From Palsa-851 sp035534435 (GTDB taxonomy: Bacteria; Chloroflexota; Dormibacteria; Aeolococcales; Aeolococcaceae), in the NCBI GenBank assembly GCA_035534435.1, contig DATLRX010000031.1, positions 1-50,038 on the forward strand: 50,038 bases of DNA. The letters are read 5' to 3'. The notes beneath the pieces are model-generated. The model was not told where the DNA came from, searched no databases, and was given only the letters and a program-made list of their open reading frames with translations. The translations under genes were made by a program, and so were the position numbers. Of this stretch, positions 15,160 through 23,815 are shown one piece after another (the first letter of the stretch is position 1; each line of letters begins with the position of its first letter).

Positions 15160-16350
15160 ATGACGGTCGTCGAGTGGCTGGCAGCCGCCGTTGGGCTCGC
15201 GATCGTGCTCTCCACGCTGATGAGCGTCGTGACCTCGCTGGTGCTGCCGCGCCCCGGATCGTCGCGGATCCAGCTGTTCGTCGGCCGCAGCATGATCCAG
15301 CTGTTCTCGCGCATCTCCCATCGATTCGAGACGTACGAGGCTCGTGACCGTTTTCTCGCGCTCCAGGCGCCGCTGTATCTGATCGTCATCCTGGCCACAT
15401 GGTTGACGACGCTGCTCATCGGTTTCGCGCTCATGCTCTGGCCGTTCATGCGCACCGGCGGGCTCGCCCATGCGCTCACGGTGAGCGGGTCATCCATCTT
15501 CACGCTCGGATTCGATTCCGAGGCGGGGGTGGGGCCGCGGCTCATCATCTTCTGCGCGGCGGCGGCGGGGCTGACCATCGTCGCGCTGCAGATCGCGTAT
15601 CTCCCTGTCCTCTACGGAGCGTTCAACAGGCGCGAGCTGCTGGTGACGATGCTCGACAGCCGCGCCGGATCGCCCGCGTGGGGTCCCGAGCTGCTCGCCC
15701 GCAGTGAATTGGTCGATAACGTCCACAACCTGGGGCTCCTCTACCAGCAGTGGGAGGCCTGGGCCGCGGACGTCGCCGAGACCCACGCGTCCTATCCCGT
15801 CCTGCTCTGGTTCCGGTCTCCGCACCCGTACCGCTCGTGGGTCATCGGCCTCCTGGCCGTGCTCGACGCCGCGGCGATACAGCAGGCCACCCGCCCGCTC
15901 GAGGCGCCGTCCGAGGCACGCGCGTTCCTGCGCATGGGCTACATGTGCCTGCGGGACCTGGCCCGGGTGATTGGACTGACCTTCGACAGCGATCCGCTTC
16001 CCGAGGATCCGATCCAGCTCACCGAGGACAACTTCCGCGATGCCCTGGAGCATCTCGCCAATGTCGGATGGCCGATGGAGCGCGACGCGGCGAGCTCGTG
16101 GGTTCACTTTCGCGGCTGGCGGGTCAACTACGAGTCGCTCGCGTACCGCATCGGTGACGCGGTCAACGCTCCGCCCGCGCTGTGGGCCGGACCGCGGCGC
16201 AACCTCCCGCCACGGCTGCAGCCGCCGGAACGTCCGCCCCACCGCGAACCGTCGGCCGAGTTCGCCCGGCTGCGCAAGCTGACCGCCAAGCGCCGTTCGA
16301 CCCGCGAGACGGCGGCGACGGAGCACGACCACGACCACCCGGCGCCCTGA
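15160..16350 (+). CDS. K+-channel-like membrane protein with degenerate filter
   Basis: A 396-residue protein. Hydrophobic segments lie at residues 5-28, 70-95 and 127-153. Between the last two is a re-entrant-looking stretch, GSSIFTLGFD (110-119), placed like the pore helix and selectivity filter of two-TM potassium channels. The canonical TVGYG reads TLGFD, so K+ selectivity is doubtful. The C-terminal ~240 residues are cytoplasmic and mostly helical, with conserved-looking VDNVHNLGLLYQQWEAWA and a Pro/His-rich tail. It is probably an ion-channel-like family protein of unknown selectivity. Start is taken at the ATG at 15160. Confidence 0.7.
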   Translation: MTVVEWLAAAVGLAIVLSTLMSVVTSLVLPRPGSSRIQLFVGRSMIQLFSRISHRFETYEARDRFLALQAPLYLIVILATWLTTLLIGFALMLWPFMRTGGLAHALTVSGSSIFTLGFDSEAGVGPRLIIFCAAAAGLTIVALQIAYLPVLYGAFNRRELLVTMLDSRAGSPAWGPELLARSELVDNVHNLGLLYQQWEAWAADVAETHASYPVLLWFRSPHPYRSWVIGLLAVLDAAAIQQATRPLEAPSEARAFLRMGYMCLRDLARVIGLTFDSDPLPEDPIQLTEDNFRDALEHLANVGWPMERDAASSWVHFRGWRVNYESLAYRIGDAVNAPPALWAGPRRNLPPRLQPPERPPHREPSAEFARLRKLTAKRRSTRETAATEHDHDHPAP

Positions 16351-16513
16351 CAACCGCCGGCTGTGACGGCGGTGTCGGACCCGCACGACTCGATCCGATA
16401 ACTGCCGACGGGCGGCAACTCGTGTTGTTACGCGCTTGTCATACGAAGTCAATGACGCCGCATAGCATTGGCGTACGAAGCGGGCCGAGCCAATCACGAA
16501 GCAGGTTCACACC

Positions 16514-17425
16514 ATGATCGGGTCGCGAAAGGGCACATCGCACCGTTCTCCGGGCGAGGTTGCCTTTCGCTCACCGGACCGGGCGACGAGCAGTCCCGAG
16601 ACGGTGGCGGGCAACCAGGCGTGCTCGGCGCTGCGCTGCTCATCGCTCGCGGGGATGCCGTGCAGCTACGTCGATCGGCGCGGGCGGCGCTGCAAGACCG
16701 CATGGTGTCCCGTCGACCGACACGTCGTCGAGGGCCGGATCTACTGCGCGCTCCACGCGCACGCGATGCAGGCGCTCGAGTGGGAGTTCGGCGCGGCGTC
16801 ACATCCAGACGTCGACAGCCGGACAGTCCCGATTCTGCAGTGGATCTCGTCAGCGGCCGCGGACGAGGTCATCGCAACGCTCAACGTGTACTGCGCGCTG
16901 CACGGCGAGATGCTCGTGGCCGAGCCGGTGCGGCGAAAGTTCAACCCCGTCGCGCACAGCCGCGTCTGGGAGAAGCAGTGGAAGACGCTCTCCCCCACCA
17001 ACGTCTCGCTTCGCGTCTGCATCGCCTCCGATGAAGCGCGACCGACCGAGATCCACATCCAGGTCAACGGACACGACGTCAACGTCGTCCCGCCTCCGTG
17101 GAATCGCGACCTGACCGAGCCGACCGAGGCGGATCTGCGCTGGCTCGACCAGGAGGTGCTCGCGCCGATCGGAGCGGCCGTGGCTCGCTGGATGATGAAA
17201 GCGGCAGCGGATGAGGGCCTCGGCTACATGCCGATCGGCGGCGGCATCGATGTCGCCGACGCTCAGCTGATCGCGCGTCCCGCCGATTCGGGTGCTGCAG
17301 GTGCGGCCACGCCACTTCGAAGTGAGGTCGACGAGGCGGCGCTCGATGAGGTGCGACGTGCGCACTTCCTCTACGGGCTCGAGGAGATCCAGGCGGTCAC
17401 GGAGCGGCGGATCGAGGCCGGTTAG
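16514..17425 (+). CDS. Hypothetical protein with N-terminal Cys/His cluster
   Basis: A 303-residue protein from the ATG at 16514; the ATG at 16655 (residue 48) directly precedes the conserved-looking part and is a good alternative. Residues 50-82 hold CSYVDRRGRRC, AWC, DRH, YCALHAH. This Cys/His spacing could bind zinc. The remainder is alpha/beta with a WEKQWKTLSPTNVSLRVCIASDE stretch and a helical C-terminus. I recognise no family. Its 3' end overlaps the convergent GrpB gene by 29 bases. The 163 bases upstream contain TACGAAG twice (16442 and 16472), of unknown meaning. Confidence 0.65.
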   Translation: MIGSRKGTSHRSPGEVAFRSPDRATSSPETVAGNQACSALRCSSLAGMPCSYVDRRGRRCKTAWCPVDRHVVEGRIYCALHAHAMQALEWEFGAASHPDVDSRTVPILQWISSAAADEVIATLNVYCALHGEMLVAEPVRRKFNPVAHSRVWEKQWKTLSPTNVSLRVCIASDEARPTEIHIQVNGHDVNVVPPPWNRDLTEPTEADLRWLDQEVLAPIGAAVARWMMKAAADEGLGYMPIGGGIDVADAQLIARPADSGAAGAATPLRSEVDEAALDEVRRAHFLYGLEEIQAVTERRIEAG

Positions 17426-17993
17426 CTCTCGCGACGATCGCCTCGACCACCTCGGTCTTGGCGTCGGCGTACTCCTGGACGTAGCGCCACCGGCGCGCTG
17501 CAAGCTCCTCCTTGGTCCGCTGATAGAGGTCGCGGTCGCGAGCGTCGCGGCGGAGGTGATCGCGGAACGCGAGCATCCGGCCGATCTCCGGACAGCCCTC
17601 GGAGAACACGTGCAGGTTGATGGTCACGTCCGGGCCTTTGAAGAGCCGGTGCTCGTGCCAATCGGGTTCACGGATCCGCAGCGTGTAGCCCGCCGACTCC
17701 ATCGGCGGAACGTAGTCGGGCTCGGCAGCGGAGTCGGTGACGACGAGCAGCATGTCGATGATCGGCTTGGCAGAAAGCCCCGGCACCGACGTCGATCCGA
17801 CATGCTCGACGCGCAATGCCCGGGTGCCGAGCACGCGGCGCACGCGCTCTGCTTCGCTGAGGAACTGCTCGGGCCATATCGGGTCGTACGCTCGCAACTC
17901 GATGACGCCGTCGAGGCGATCGGGCTCGCCGATCGTGGCCGCGCGGAGGCGGACCTCCGCCGCACTCGGAATGTCGTCCGGCGTGACACCCAT
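17397..17993 (-). CDS. GrpB-family protein (UPF0157, nucleotidyltransferase fold)
   Basis: A 198-residue protein containing the GrpB signature: VIELRAYDPIWPEQFLSEAERVRRVLG, then VEHVGSTSVPGLSAKPIIDMLL, where GSTSVPGL..KPIID is the nucleotidyltransferase-like GS...D motif, then HRLFKGP and INLHVF. The biochemical role is unresolved. The ATG shares its A with the stop codon of the upstream MDMPI gene (TGATG), so the two are translationally coupled. Confidence 0.9.
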   Translation of the reverse strand: MGVTPDDIPSAAEVRLRAATIGEPDRLDGVIELRAYDPIWPEQFLSEAERVRRVLGTRALRVEHVGSTSVPGLSAKPIIDMLLVVTDSAAEPDYVPPMESAGYTLRIREPDWHEHRLFKGPDVTINLHVFSEGCPEIGRMLAFRDHLRRDARDRDLYQRTKEELAARRWRYVQEYADAKTEVVEAIVARANRPRSAAP

Positions 17994-18712
17994 CAGAACT
18001 TCATGTTGTCGGTCCACACCTGCAGCAGACTCTCGTCTCCCGTAACCGTCAGCCCCTCGGTGCCACGTCTGTTCATGGACCACAGGTACAGGTCCGAGGC
18101 GGAGCCGCGCAGGTCGCAGTGACCGCGCCCGCGATCGCTCGTCACCTCCACATGCTCGCCGAGGATCACGCTCCATGTCGCACGCGCGTCGTCCGGCGCG
18201 AGCCGGAGGATGCGACCCTCTCCCTCGGGCGCCTTTGCGCGACGTGTCGCGAGGACCACCCACTCGTCGAGTGCATCGAGCGCGTCGACCGTCGTCAGGG
18301 GCGTGATCGGACCGTGCGCCGATTCGGCATCGCAGCGATGGATCGCGGTCTCGTTCGCCTGCCGCCGCGCCCAGAACGCGAGCGCGGTCGGTGCGGGCCC
18401 CCAGAACCAGAACGACTCATCCGGAGACGCCGCTTCGAGGGCGTCAACGAGGGTGACACAGCCCTCGAGATACCAGACCAGCAGCGTGTCCGGGTCGGCT
18501 GGTCCTTCGAAATCGCGTTGCAGACGCTCGGGAATCCGCTCACCGACGATCGTCGCAGCCCAGCGATGGACGTCTCCCATGTGCCGCAGCAGCGCCTCGA
18601 CATCCCAGCCCGGACAGCCCGGAACCGGGGCGTCGAGCGGTCCGGCCTCGGCTGCGCGTGCAAGTGCCTCACCTTCGGCCCGCACTCTCGCGATCTGCTG
18701 GTCGGTCTCCAC
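17993..18712 (-). CDS. Maleylpyruvate isomerase-like (MDMPI) family protein
   Basis: A 239-residue protein from a GTG at 18712, with no better upstream start. The N-terminal domain (about 10-140) is of the mycothiol-dependent maleylpyruvate isomerase type in the DinB superfamily: VPGCPGWDVEALLRHMGDVHRW, with the metal-ligand His, and ARRQANETAIHRCDAE. The C-terminal ~90 residues match the small MDMPI_C domain, ending with GSASDLYLWSMNRR. Such proteins are common in actinobacteria, which use mycothiol. It is coupled to GrpB downstream. The 293 bases between this start and the malic enzyme stop hold no gene that I can support. Confidence 0.86.
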   Translation of the reverse strand: METDQQIARVRAEGEALARAAEAGPLDAPVPGCPGWDVEALLRHMGDVHRWAATIVGERIPERLQRDFEGPADPDTLLVWYLEGCVTLVDALEAASPDESFWFWGPAPTALAFWARRQANETAIHRCDAESAHGPITPLTTVDALDALDEWVVLATRRAKAPEGEGRILRLAPDDARATWSVILGEHVEVTSDRGRGHCDLRGSASDLYLWSMNRRGTEGLTVTGDESLLQVWTDNMKF

Positions 18713-19005
18713 CCGTCGAGTGTCGCACCGCGGCTGCACCGGGTGTCGTCGCACCCGACCGGTTGGACATCGGCGAACCGGCGGCGACCGGGCGCACGTC
18801 ACACGTCGCCTGCCGAAAATTGACACGTCGACTCGGCGGACGGAGGATGGGAGACGAGGGTGCTCGACACCGTGACCGGCGGCGATGCGGAGCGTCTCGA
18901 CACGCGCGTTGGCTGGAAGCGTGTCGGGGTGGTCCCCGGTCTCGCGCTGTTTCCGGATGGACGGCCCTGAGCGCCGACGTTCTTCTACAAAGAGCTCGTC
19001 GCCGA

Positions 19006-20478
19006 TTAGCTGCGGTCGATGCGGTCCCTGGCCAGGCCCGCCATGTGCAGCGGGTCGATGAGGTCGGTGAACTCGCGAGCGAGGCCGCTCTGTATGGCCT
19101 CGTCACTCACAGCCGCGGCGACGGCAGGCGCGACATCGCGGTTGAACACCGACGGAATGATGTACTCCGGGTGGAGGTCGTCACCGACGACGCGTGCGAT
19201 CGCCCGGGCGGCGGCCAGCTTCATCCCATCGGTGATCTGCCGCGTGCCGCTGTCGAGCAGGCCCCGGAAGAACCCGGGAAAGCACAGCACGTTGTTGATC
19301 TGGTTGGGATAGTCGCTGCGGCCCGTTGCGATGACGGCGGCGACACCTTCAATCGCCTCCGGTTGCACCTCCGGCTCGGGGTTCGCCAGCGCGAAGACGA
19401 TCGGGTTGATGGCCATGTGGCTGACGAGCTCAGAGTCGAGGATACCGCCGACGCTCGTCCCGATGAAGACGTCGGCGCCCGTCATCGCTTCACGCAACCC
19501 ACCGCTGCGACGCCGGCGGTTCGTCCGGGCCGCGTAGGAGCGCTGCGCCTCACTCAGGCCGGTCGACTCATCGCTGAGGATCCCGCCACGGTCCACGCCG
19601 ATCACGTCGCCGGCGCCCGCCGCCAGCAGCAGCTGCGAGACCGCCGTCCCTGCGGCGCCGACTCCGAGGCACACGATGCTCACATCCTCGAGCCGCTTGC
19701 CGACGATGGCGAGTGCGTTGATCAACGCGGCCGTGACGACGATCGCGGTGCCGTGCTGATCATCATGGAACACGGGAATGTCGACGCTCGCCGAGAGGCG
19801 CCGCTCGATCTCGAAACAGCGCGGCGCCGCGATGTCCTCGAGGTTGATGCCGCCGAAGATGGGCGCGATGTTGACCACCGTCGCGACGATCTCGTCGACC
19901 TCCTGCGTCGCGAGGCAGAGGGGAAAGGCATCGACGTTGCCGAACTCCTTGAACAGCATCGACTTGCCTTCCATCACGGGTATCGCGGCCTCGGGTCCGA
20001 TGTTGCCGAGGCCGAGCACAGCGCTGCCGTCGGTGACGATCGCGACGGCGTTGCGCTTGATGGTGAGATTGCGTGCCCGCCGCGTATCCTCGGCGATCGC
20101 CATGCAGATCCGTGCGACACCGGGCGTGTAGACCATCGACAGGTCGTCGCGCGTACGGATCGGGTGCCGCGGCGTCACCTCGATCTTGCCGCCGATGTGC
20201 GCCAGGAACGTGCGATCCGAGTACTCGAGCACCTCGACACCGGGCACGTCGGTCATCGCCCTGATCAGCAGCTGCGCGTGGTCGGCGTCGGCGGCGAGGA
20301 CAGTGATGTCGCGGACGATGCCCGTTCGTTCCACGCGAACGATGTCGACCGCGCGGATGTCACCGCCCACATTGCCGATCGCCGAGGTGAGCTGTCCGAG
20401 CATCCCGGGGCGGTTGACAATCCGGCACCGTGCGGTGAACGCGAAGCTCGCCGACGGATGCTGGATCATCGGAGGCAT
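19006..20478 (-). CDS. NAD(P)-dependent malic enzyme with N-terminal ACT domain
   Basis: A 490-residue enzyme converting malate to pyruvate and CO2 with reduction of NAD(P). Residues ~14-90 form an ACT domain (RIVNRPGMLGQLTSAIGNVGGDI), which suggests amino-acid control. The malic N-terminal domain follows (YTPGVARICMAIAED, then KRNAVAIVTDGSAVLGLGNIGP). The NAD-binding domain has IPVFHDDQHGTAIVV and the Rossmann motif GVGAAG. It lacks the phosphotransacetylase tail of longer enzymes. Only 3 bases separate it from the VOC gene upstream on the same strand, so the two are likely co-transcribed. Supplying pyruvate would help the branched-chain pathways encoded farther along. Confidence 0.95.
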   Translation of the reverse strand: MPPMIQHPSASFAFTARCRIVNRPGMLGQLTSAIGNVGGDIRAVDIVRVERTGIVRDITVLAADADHAQLLIRAMTDVPGVEVLEYSDRTFLAHIGGKIEVTPRHPIRTRDDLSMVYTPGVARICMAIAEDTRRARNLTIKRNAVAIVTDGSAVLGLGNIGPEAAIPVMEGKSMLFKEFGNVDAFPLCLATQEVDEIVATVVNIAPIFGGINLEDIAAPRCFEIERRLSASVDIPVFHDDQHGTAIVVTAALINALAIVGKRLEDVSIVCLGVGAAGTAVSQLLLAAGAGDVIGVDRGGILSDESTGLSEAQRSYAARTNRRRRSGGLREAMTGADVFIGTSVGGILDSELVSHMAINPIVFALANPEPEVQPEAIEGVAAVIATGRSDYPNQINNVLCFPGFFRGLLDSGTRQITDGMKLAAARAIARVVGDDLHPEYIIPSVFNRDVAPAVAAAVSDEAIQSGLAREFTDLIDPLHMAGLARDRIDRS

Positions 20479-20481
20479 CCG

Positions 20482-20841
20482 CTACGAGCCGGTGCCCGTT
20501 GTGAGTCCGACGATGTTGCCGTCGGGATCCGCGAACATCGCCAGCGTGGTGACTCCGGGGATTTCCGTCGGTGCCATCAGGATGCTGCCGCCGAGCGCAA
20601 CCGCATGATCGAGCGTCGCCTGGAGATCGGACGCCTGCGCGTAGATGGTGACGCGCGCCGTGCCGTCATCGGACTGCCCGACACCGCCCGCGAGACCGCT
20701 GCTGGCACCGTCGATGAGTCCGTAATTCCCCATGGCAGGCATCAGATCGCCGATCTTCCACCCGAACAGTTCCGAGTAGAACGCCTTGACCTTGGCGGCG
20801 TCCTTGCCGATGATCTCGAAGTGAACGATCGGGTTCCCCAT
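20482..20841 (-). CDS. VOC family protein
   Basis: A 119-residue single-domain VOC protein. It begins IVHFEIIGKDAAKVKAFYSELFGWKI and ends AMFADPDGNIVGLTTG, and resembles the small predicted glyoxalase/CFP32-type proteins of actinobacteria. The ATG follows GGGAGG. Three bases separate it from the malic enzyme gene. The usual C-terminal metal Glu is replaced (NIVGL), so catalysis is uncertain. Confidence 0.87.
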   Translation of the reverse strand: MGNPIVHFEIIGKDAAKVKAFYSELFGWKIGDLMPAMGNYGLIDGASSGLAGGVGQSDDGTARVTIYAQASDLQATLDHAVALGGSILMAPTEIPGVTTLAMFADPDGNIVGLTTGTGS

Positions 20842-20965
20842 GGCGTTGCCTCCCGCGCGATGAATCTCCGACGCCGCGGTCGGAGCCGTCTATCTCCAAC
20901 ACGACTTATAGCCGATCGCAGCCGGCGGTCGTCCGCGCAATCCCAGGCGACGTCGCGCGACTGAC

Positions 20966-21715
20966 GTGCCACCCATCGACACTGCCGCGACCGCCGCGGA
21001 AATCGAACGCTCCATCCGCGCAGTCGGGACGCCAGAACGTGCCATCGGCGAAAAGGCATATCTGAAAAGCGACCTCGAGCATTGCGGCGCGACGCTGTCC
21101 GAGATCCGGCGGATCGCCCGAGCAGTGGCGTCGGCGCACCCCGACCTGACCCATGACGAACTGATCGACCTCGTCGGTGTGCTCTGGTCACAGCAGCTCC
21201 ACGACTGCAGGATGGCGGCGATCATGCTCCTAGAGTTTCGCCCCCGCCTCCTTGGCCGCGAGGACCTCGACACGGTGGAAACCATGATTCGCGGCTCTCG
21301 AACCTGGGCATACGTCGACGCTCTCGCCGGAAACACTGCGGGCGGCCTGGTGGTGCGGTATCCGGATGCCGCGGCGCGGCTCGATGCCTGGGCGGTGGAT
21401 CCCAACTTCTGGGTGCGGCGCTCAGCGCTCCTCGCGCTCATGCATCCACTCAAGCGTGGCGCGCCATTCGACCGATTCGCCGGCTACGCCGACTCGATGC
21501 TGGCGGAGAAGGAGTTCTTCATTCGCAAGGCAATCGGCTGGGTTCTGCGCGAGACCAGCAAGCGACGGCCGGACGAGGTGTACGCGTGGTTGCTGCCGCG
21601 AGCTCCCCGAGCCTCAGGCGTCACGCTCCGCGAAGCCGTGAAATACCTGTCCCCCGCGCAACGAGCACAGGTCCTCGACGCCTCCGGGCGGCAGCTCGCC
21701 GTACGTCGTCGCTAA
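20966..21715 (+). CDS. DNA alkylation repair protein, AlkD-like HEAT-repeat glycosylase
   Basis: A 249-residue all-helical protein with the AlkD family pattern: LKSDLEHCGATLSEIRRIAR (the FKTHLP-like N-terminal motif), FWVRRSALLALM, EKEFFIRKAIGWVLRE and the closing VKYLSP. AlkD removes 3- and 7-alkylated purines using HEAT-like repeats that hold DNA without base flipping. Start is a GTG at 20966, and the upstream sequence TATAG near 20907 might be part of a promoter. It stands alone between a VOC gene on the other strand and the MarR-MFS pair. Confidence 0.88.
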   Translation: MPPIDTAATAAEIERSIRAVGTPERAIGEKAYLKSDLEHCGATLSEIRRIARAVASAHPDLTHDELIDLVGVLWSQQLHDCRMAAIMLLEFRPRLLGREDLDTVETMIRGSRTWAYVDALAGNTAGGLVVRYPDAAARLDAWAVDPNFWVRRSALLALMHPLKRGAPFDRFAGYADSMLAEKEFFIRKAIGWVLRETSKRRPDEVYAWLLPRAPRASGVTLREAVKYLSPAQRAQVLDASGRQLAVRRR

Positions 21716-21730
21716 ATACTTCATGTGATG

Positions 21731-21736
21731 TATAGT
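21731..21736 (+). promoter_or_regulatory. -10 box of the marR-MFS operon
   Basis: TATAGT ends seven bases before the marR start codon, which predicts a leaderless transcript. The overlapping sequence TTCATGTGATGTAT is a weak, imperfect dyad and could be the MarR operator. Confidence 0.55.
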
Positions 21737-21743
21737 CAGCGGC

Positions 21744-22226
21744 ATGAAGCAACGCGCTGAGCTGCTGGAGCGGCTCGAAGCTGCCCAGGTCGAGTTGCGG
21801 CGCCGCTTCCTCGAGGCGGTCTCCCCGAGCCTGCAGAGTGAGCTCGCGGAGGTCGGGAGCATCACCGTGCATCAGATGGAGGTCGTCCGCCGCCTGCTCC
21901 TCGGCGATGGCATGACCATGCGCGATGTCGCCGCGGCGCAGGGGATCGGCCTCAGTGGAGCCACGCAACTCGTCGACCGCCTCGAGCGGCGAGGGCTCGT
22001 GACCCGCGTCCGTGATCTCCAGGATCGGCGTGTGCAGCACGTCATCCCCACCGAGCGCGCGAGAGAGCTCGCCGCGCGCTTCAAGACCGGGCTGCGACGC
22101 GCATCTCAGGAGCTGTTCAGCACGCTGAGCGACGAGGAGTTGAGCACGTACGTGGCGCTCTCCGAACGCGTTGCCGCACCGGCACCCGAGGGCACGCAGT
22201 CACTGCTGCGGAAGGCAAGCGCATGA
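21744..22226 (+). CDS. MarR-family transcriptional regulator
   Basis: A 160-residue winged-helix repressor. Helices at ~5-35 form the dimer arm. The wHTH lies at about 45-115, with VHQMEVVRRLLLGDGMTMRDVAAAQGIGLSGATQLVDRLERRGLVTRVRDLQDRRVQHV carrying the recognition helix and the DxRxx wing. The C-terminal helices complete the dimer. It overlaps the next gene, a multidrug efflux pump, by four bases (ATGA), so it is probably its autoregulated repressor, released by small aromatic or drug ligands. Confidence 0.93.
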   Translation: MKQRAELLERLEAAQVELRRRFLEAVSPSLQSELAEVGSITVHQMEVVRRLLLGDGMTMRDVAAAQGIGLSGATQLVDRLERRGLVTRVRDLQDRRVQHVIPTERARELAARFKTGLRRASQELFSTLSDEELSTYVALSERVAAPAPEGTQSLLRKASA

Positions 22227-23809
22227 CCAAACGCCAGATCTACGCCGTCCTCGGCGCCCTGATGCTCGGCATGCTGCTGGCAGCGCTCGACCAGACGATC
22301 GTCGCAACCTCCCTGCCCACGATCGTCGGCGACCTCGGCGGCCTCAACCAGCTCTCGTGGGTGGTGACGTCGTACCTGCTCGCCTCGACGGTCTCGACTC
22401 CGCTGTACGGAAAGCTCGGCGATCTCTACGGGCGCAAGTCGTTGTTCCAGCTCGCGATCGTCATCTTCATCGCCGGTTCGATGCTCTCCGGTCTGTCGCA
22501 GAACATGCCCGAGCTCATCGCGTTTCGCGCCATCCAGGGCATCGGCGCCGGCGGGCTGATGGTCGGGGCGCAGGCGATCATCGGCGACGTCGTGCCTCCA
22601 CGCGAGCGGGGCCGCTACCAGGGATGGATGGGCGGTGTTTTCGCGCTGGCGAGCGTCGCCGGTCCGCTCATCGGTGGGTTCCTCACCGACGACGTCTCCT
22701 GGCGCTGGATCTTCTACATCAACGTTCCCATCGCGGCCATCGCGCTCTTCGTCACCGCAACCGTGCTGAAGACTCACACGCGGCGCGTCTCGCACAGCAT
22801 CGACTGGCTCGGCGCGTTCTTCCTCGCGGCGGGGGCGTCGTCGCTGATCCTCCTGACGACGCTGGGTGGGACCAGCTTCGCGTGGGCGTCACTCCAGATC
22901 GTCGGTCTCGCCGTGCTCGGTGTCGTGATGCTCGCCGGATTCGTGGTCGTCGAACGCCGCGCCTCGGAGCCCATCCTTCCGTTCCGGCTCTTCCGCATCC
23001 AGGTCTTCAACGTCGCGAGCGGTGTCGGGTTCGTGATCGGGTTCGCGATGTTCGGCGCGATCACCTTCCTTCCCGTGTTCCTGCAACTCGTCGATGGCGC
23101 GAGCGCGACAAGCTCCGGCCTCAACATCCTTCCGCTGATGGCCGGCCTGCTCACCGCGTCGATCACGAGCGGGCAGCTCATCAGCCGGTATGGCAGGTAC
23201 AAGATCTTCCCGGTCATCGGAACGCTCCTCGCGGCGATCGGCGTCTTCCTGCTCTCGACGATCGACCCGCAGACTCCGCGCGTCTTCCTCTCCTTCTACA
23301 TGGTCCTGCTCGGGCTCGGCCTCGGATGTGTGATGCAGGTGCTCGTGATCGCCGTGCAGAACGCGGTCGAGCAGCGTGACCTCGGCGTCGGCACCAGCTC
23401 AGCGACGTTCCTGCGATCCATGGGAGCGTCATTCGGCGTCGCGATCTTCGGTGCCATCTTCAGCAACCAGCTCGCCTCGAACCTGCGGAAGAACCTGCCC
23501 GCAAGCGCACTGCAGCACGGGATCAACCCGGCATCGCTCGAGGGCAACCCCGCGTCGCTCGCGCACCTGCCGCCCGTGATTCACACCGGGCTGATCAACG
23601 CGGTGTCTGAGTCCCTCCACGTCGTGTTCCTCGCCGCCGTGCCGATCCTCGTGATCGCGTTCCTGCTCACGCTCCTCATCAGGGAGGTGCCGCTGCGCAC
23701 GCACGCGCGCGGTGTCCCGGCGCAGGACGAGCCGATCGGCCTCGACCTGGAAACCGACATCGGTGGACCGATTCCGATCGAAGCCGGCGTGGGTGCGGAT
23801 CCGCTGTAA
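22223..23809 (+). CDS. MFS multidrug efflux transporter, DHA2 (EmrB/QacA) family
   Basis: A 528-residue inner-membrane antiporter with about 14 hydrophobic segments. The first-helix text is GALMLGMLLAALDQTIVATSLPTIVGDLGG. Motif A is GKLGDLYGRKSLFQ, and motif C with the DHA2 follow-on is GPLIGGFLTDDVSWRWIFYINVPIA. It should expel drugs using the proton gradient. The start overlaps the marR stop (ATGA), so translation is coupled. The last ~35 residues are polar and cytoplasmic. Confidence 0.95.
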   Translation: MTKRQIYAVLGALMLGMLLAALDQTIVATSLPTIVGDLGGLNQLSWVVTSYLLASTVSTPLYGKLGDLYGRKSLFQLAIVIFIAGSMLSGLSQNMPELIAFRAIQGIGAGGLMVGAQAIIGDVVPPRERGRYQGWMGGVFALASVAGPLIGGFLTDDVSWRWIFYINVPIAAIALFVTATVLKTHTRRVSHSIDWLGAFFLAAGASSLILLTTLGGTSFAWASLQIVGLAVLGVVMLAGFVVVERRASEPILPFRLFRIQVFNVASGVGFVIGFAMFGAITFLPVFLQLVDGASATSSGLNILPLMAGLLTASITSGQLISRYGRYKIFPVIGTLLAAIGVFLLSTIDPQTPRVFLSFYMVLLGLGLGCVMQVLVIAVQNAVEQRDLGVGTSSATFLRSMGASFGVAIFGAIFSNQLASNLRKNLPASALQHGINPASLEGNPASLAHLPPVIHTGLINAVSESLHVVFLAAVPILVIAFLLTLLIREVPLRTHARGVPAQDEPIGLDLETDIGGPIPIEAGVGADPL

Positions 23810-23815
23810 CCTGCG

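Noticed and set aside
18658..20964. A 768-codon plus-strand open frame
   Set aside because: It lies antisense to the ACT-malic enzyme, VOC and MDMPI genes, is Arg/Asp/Gly-rich nonsense, and arises from high GC content.
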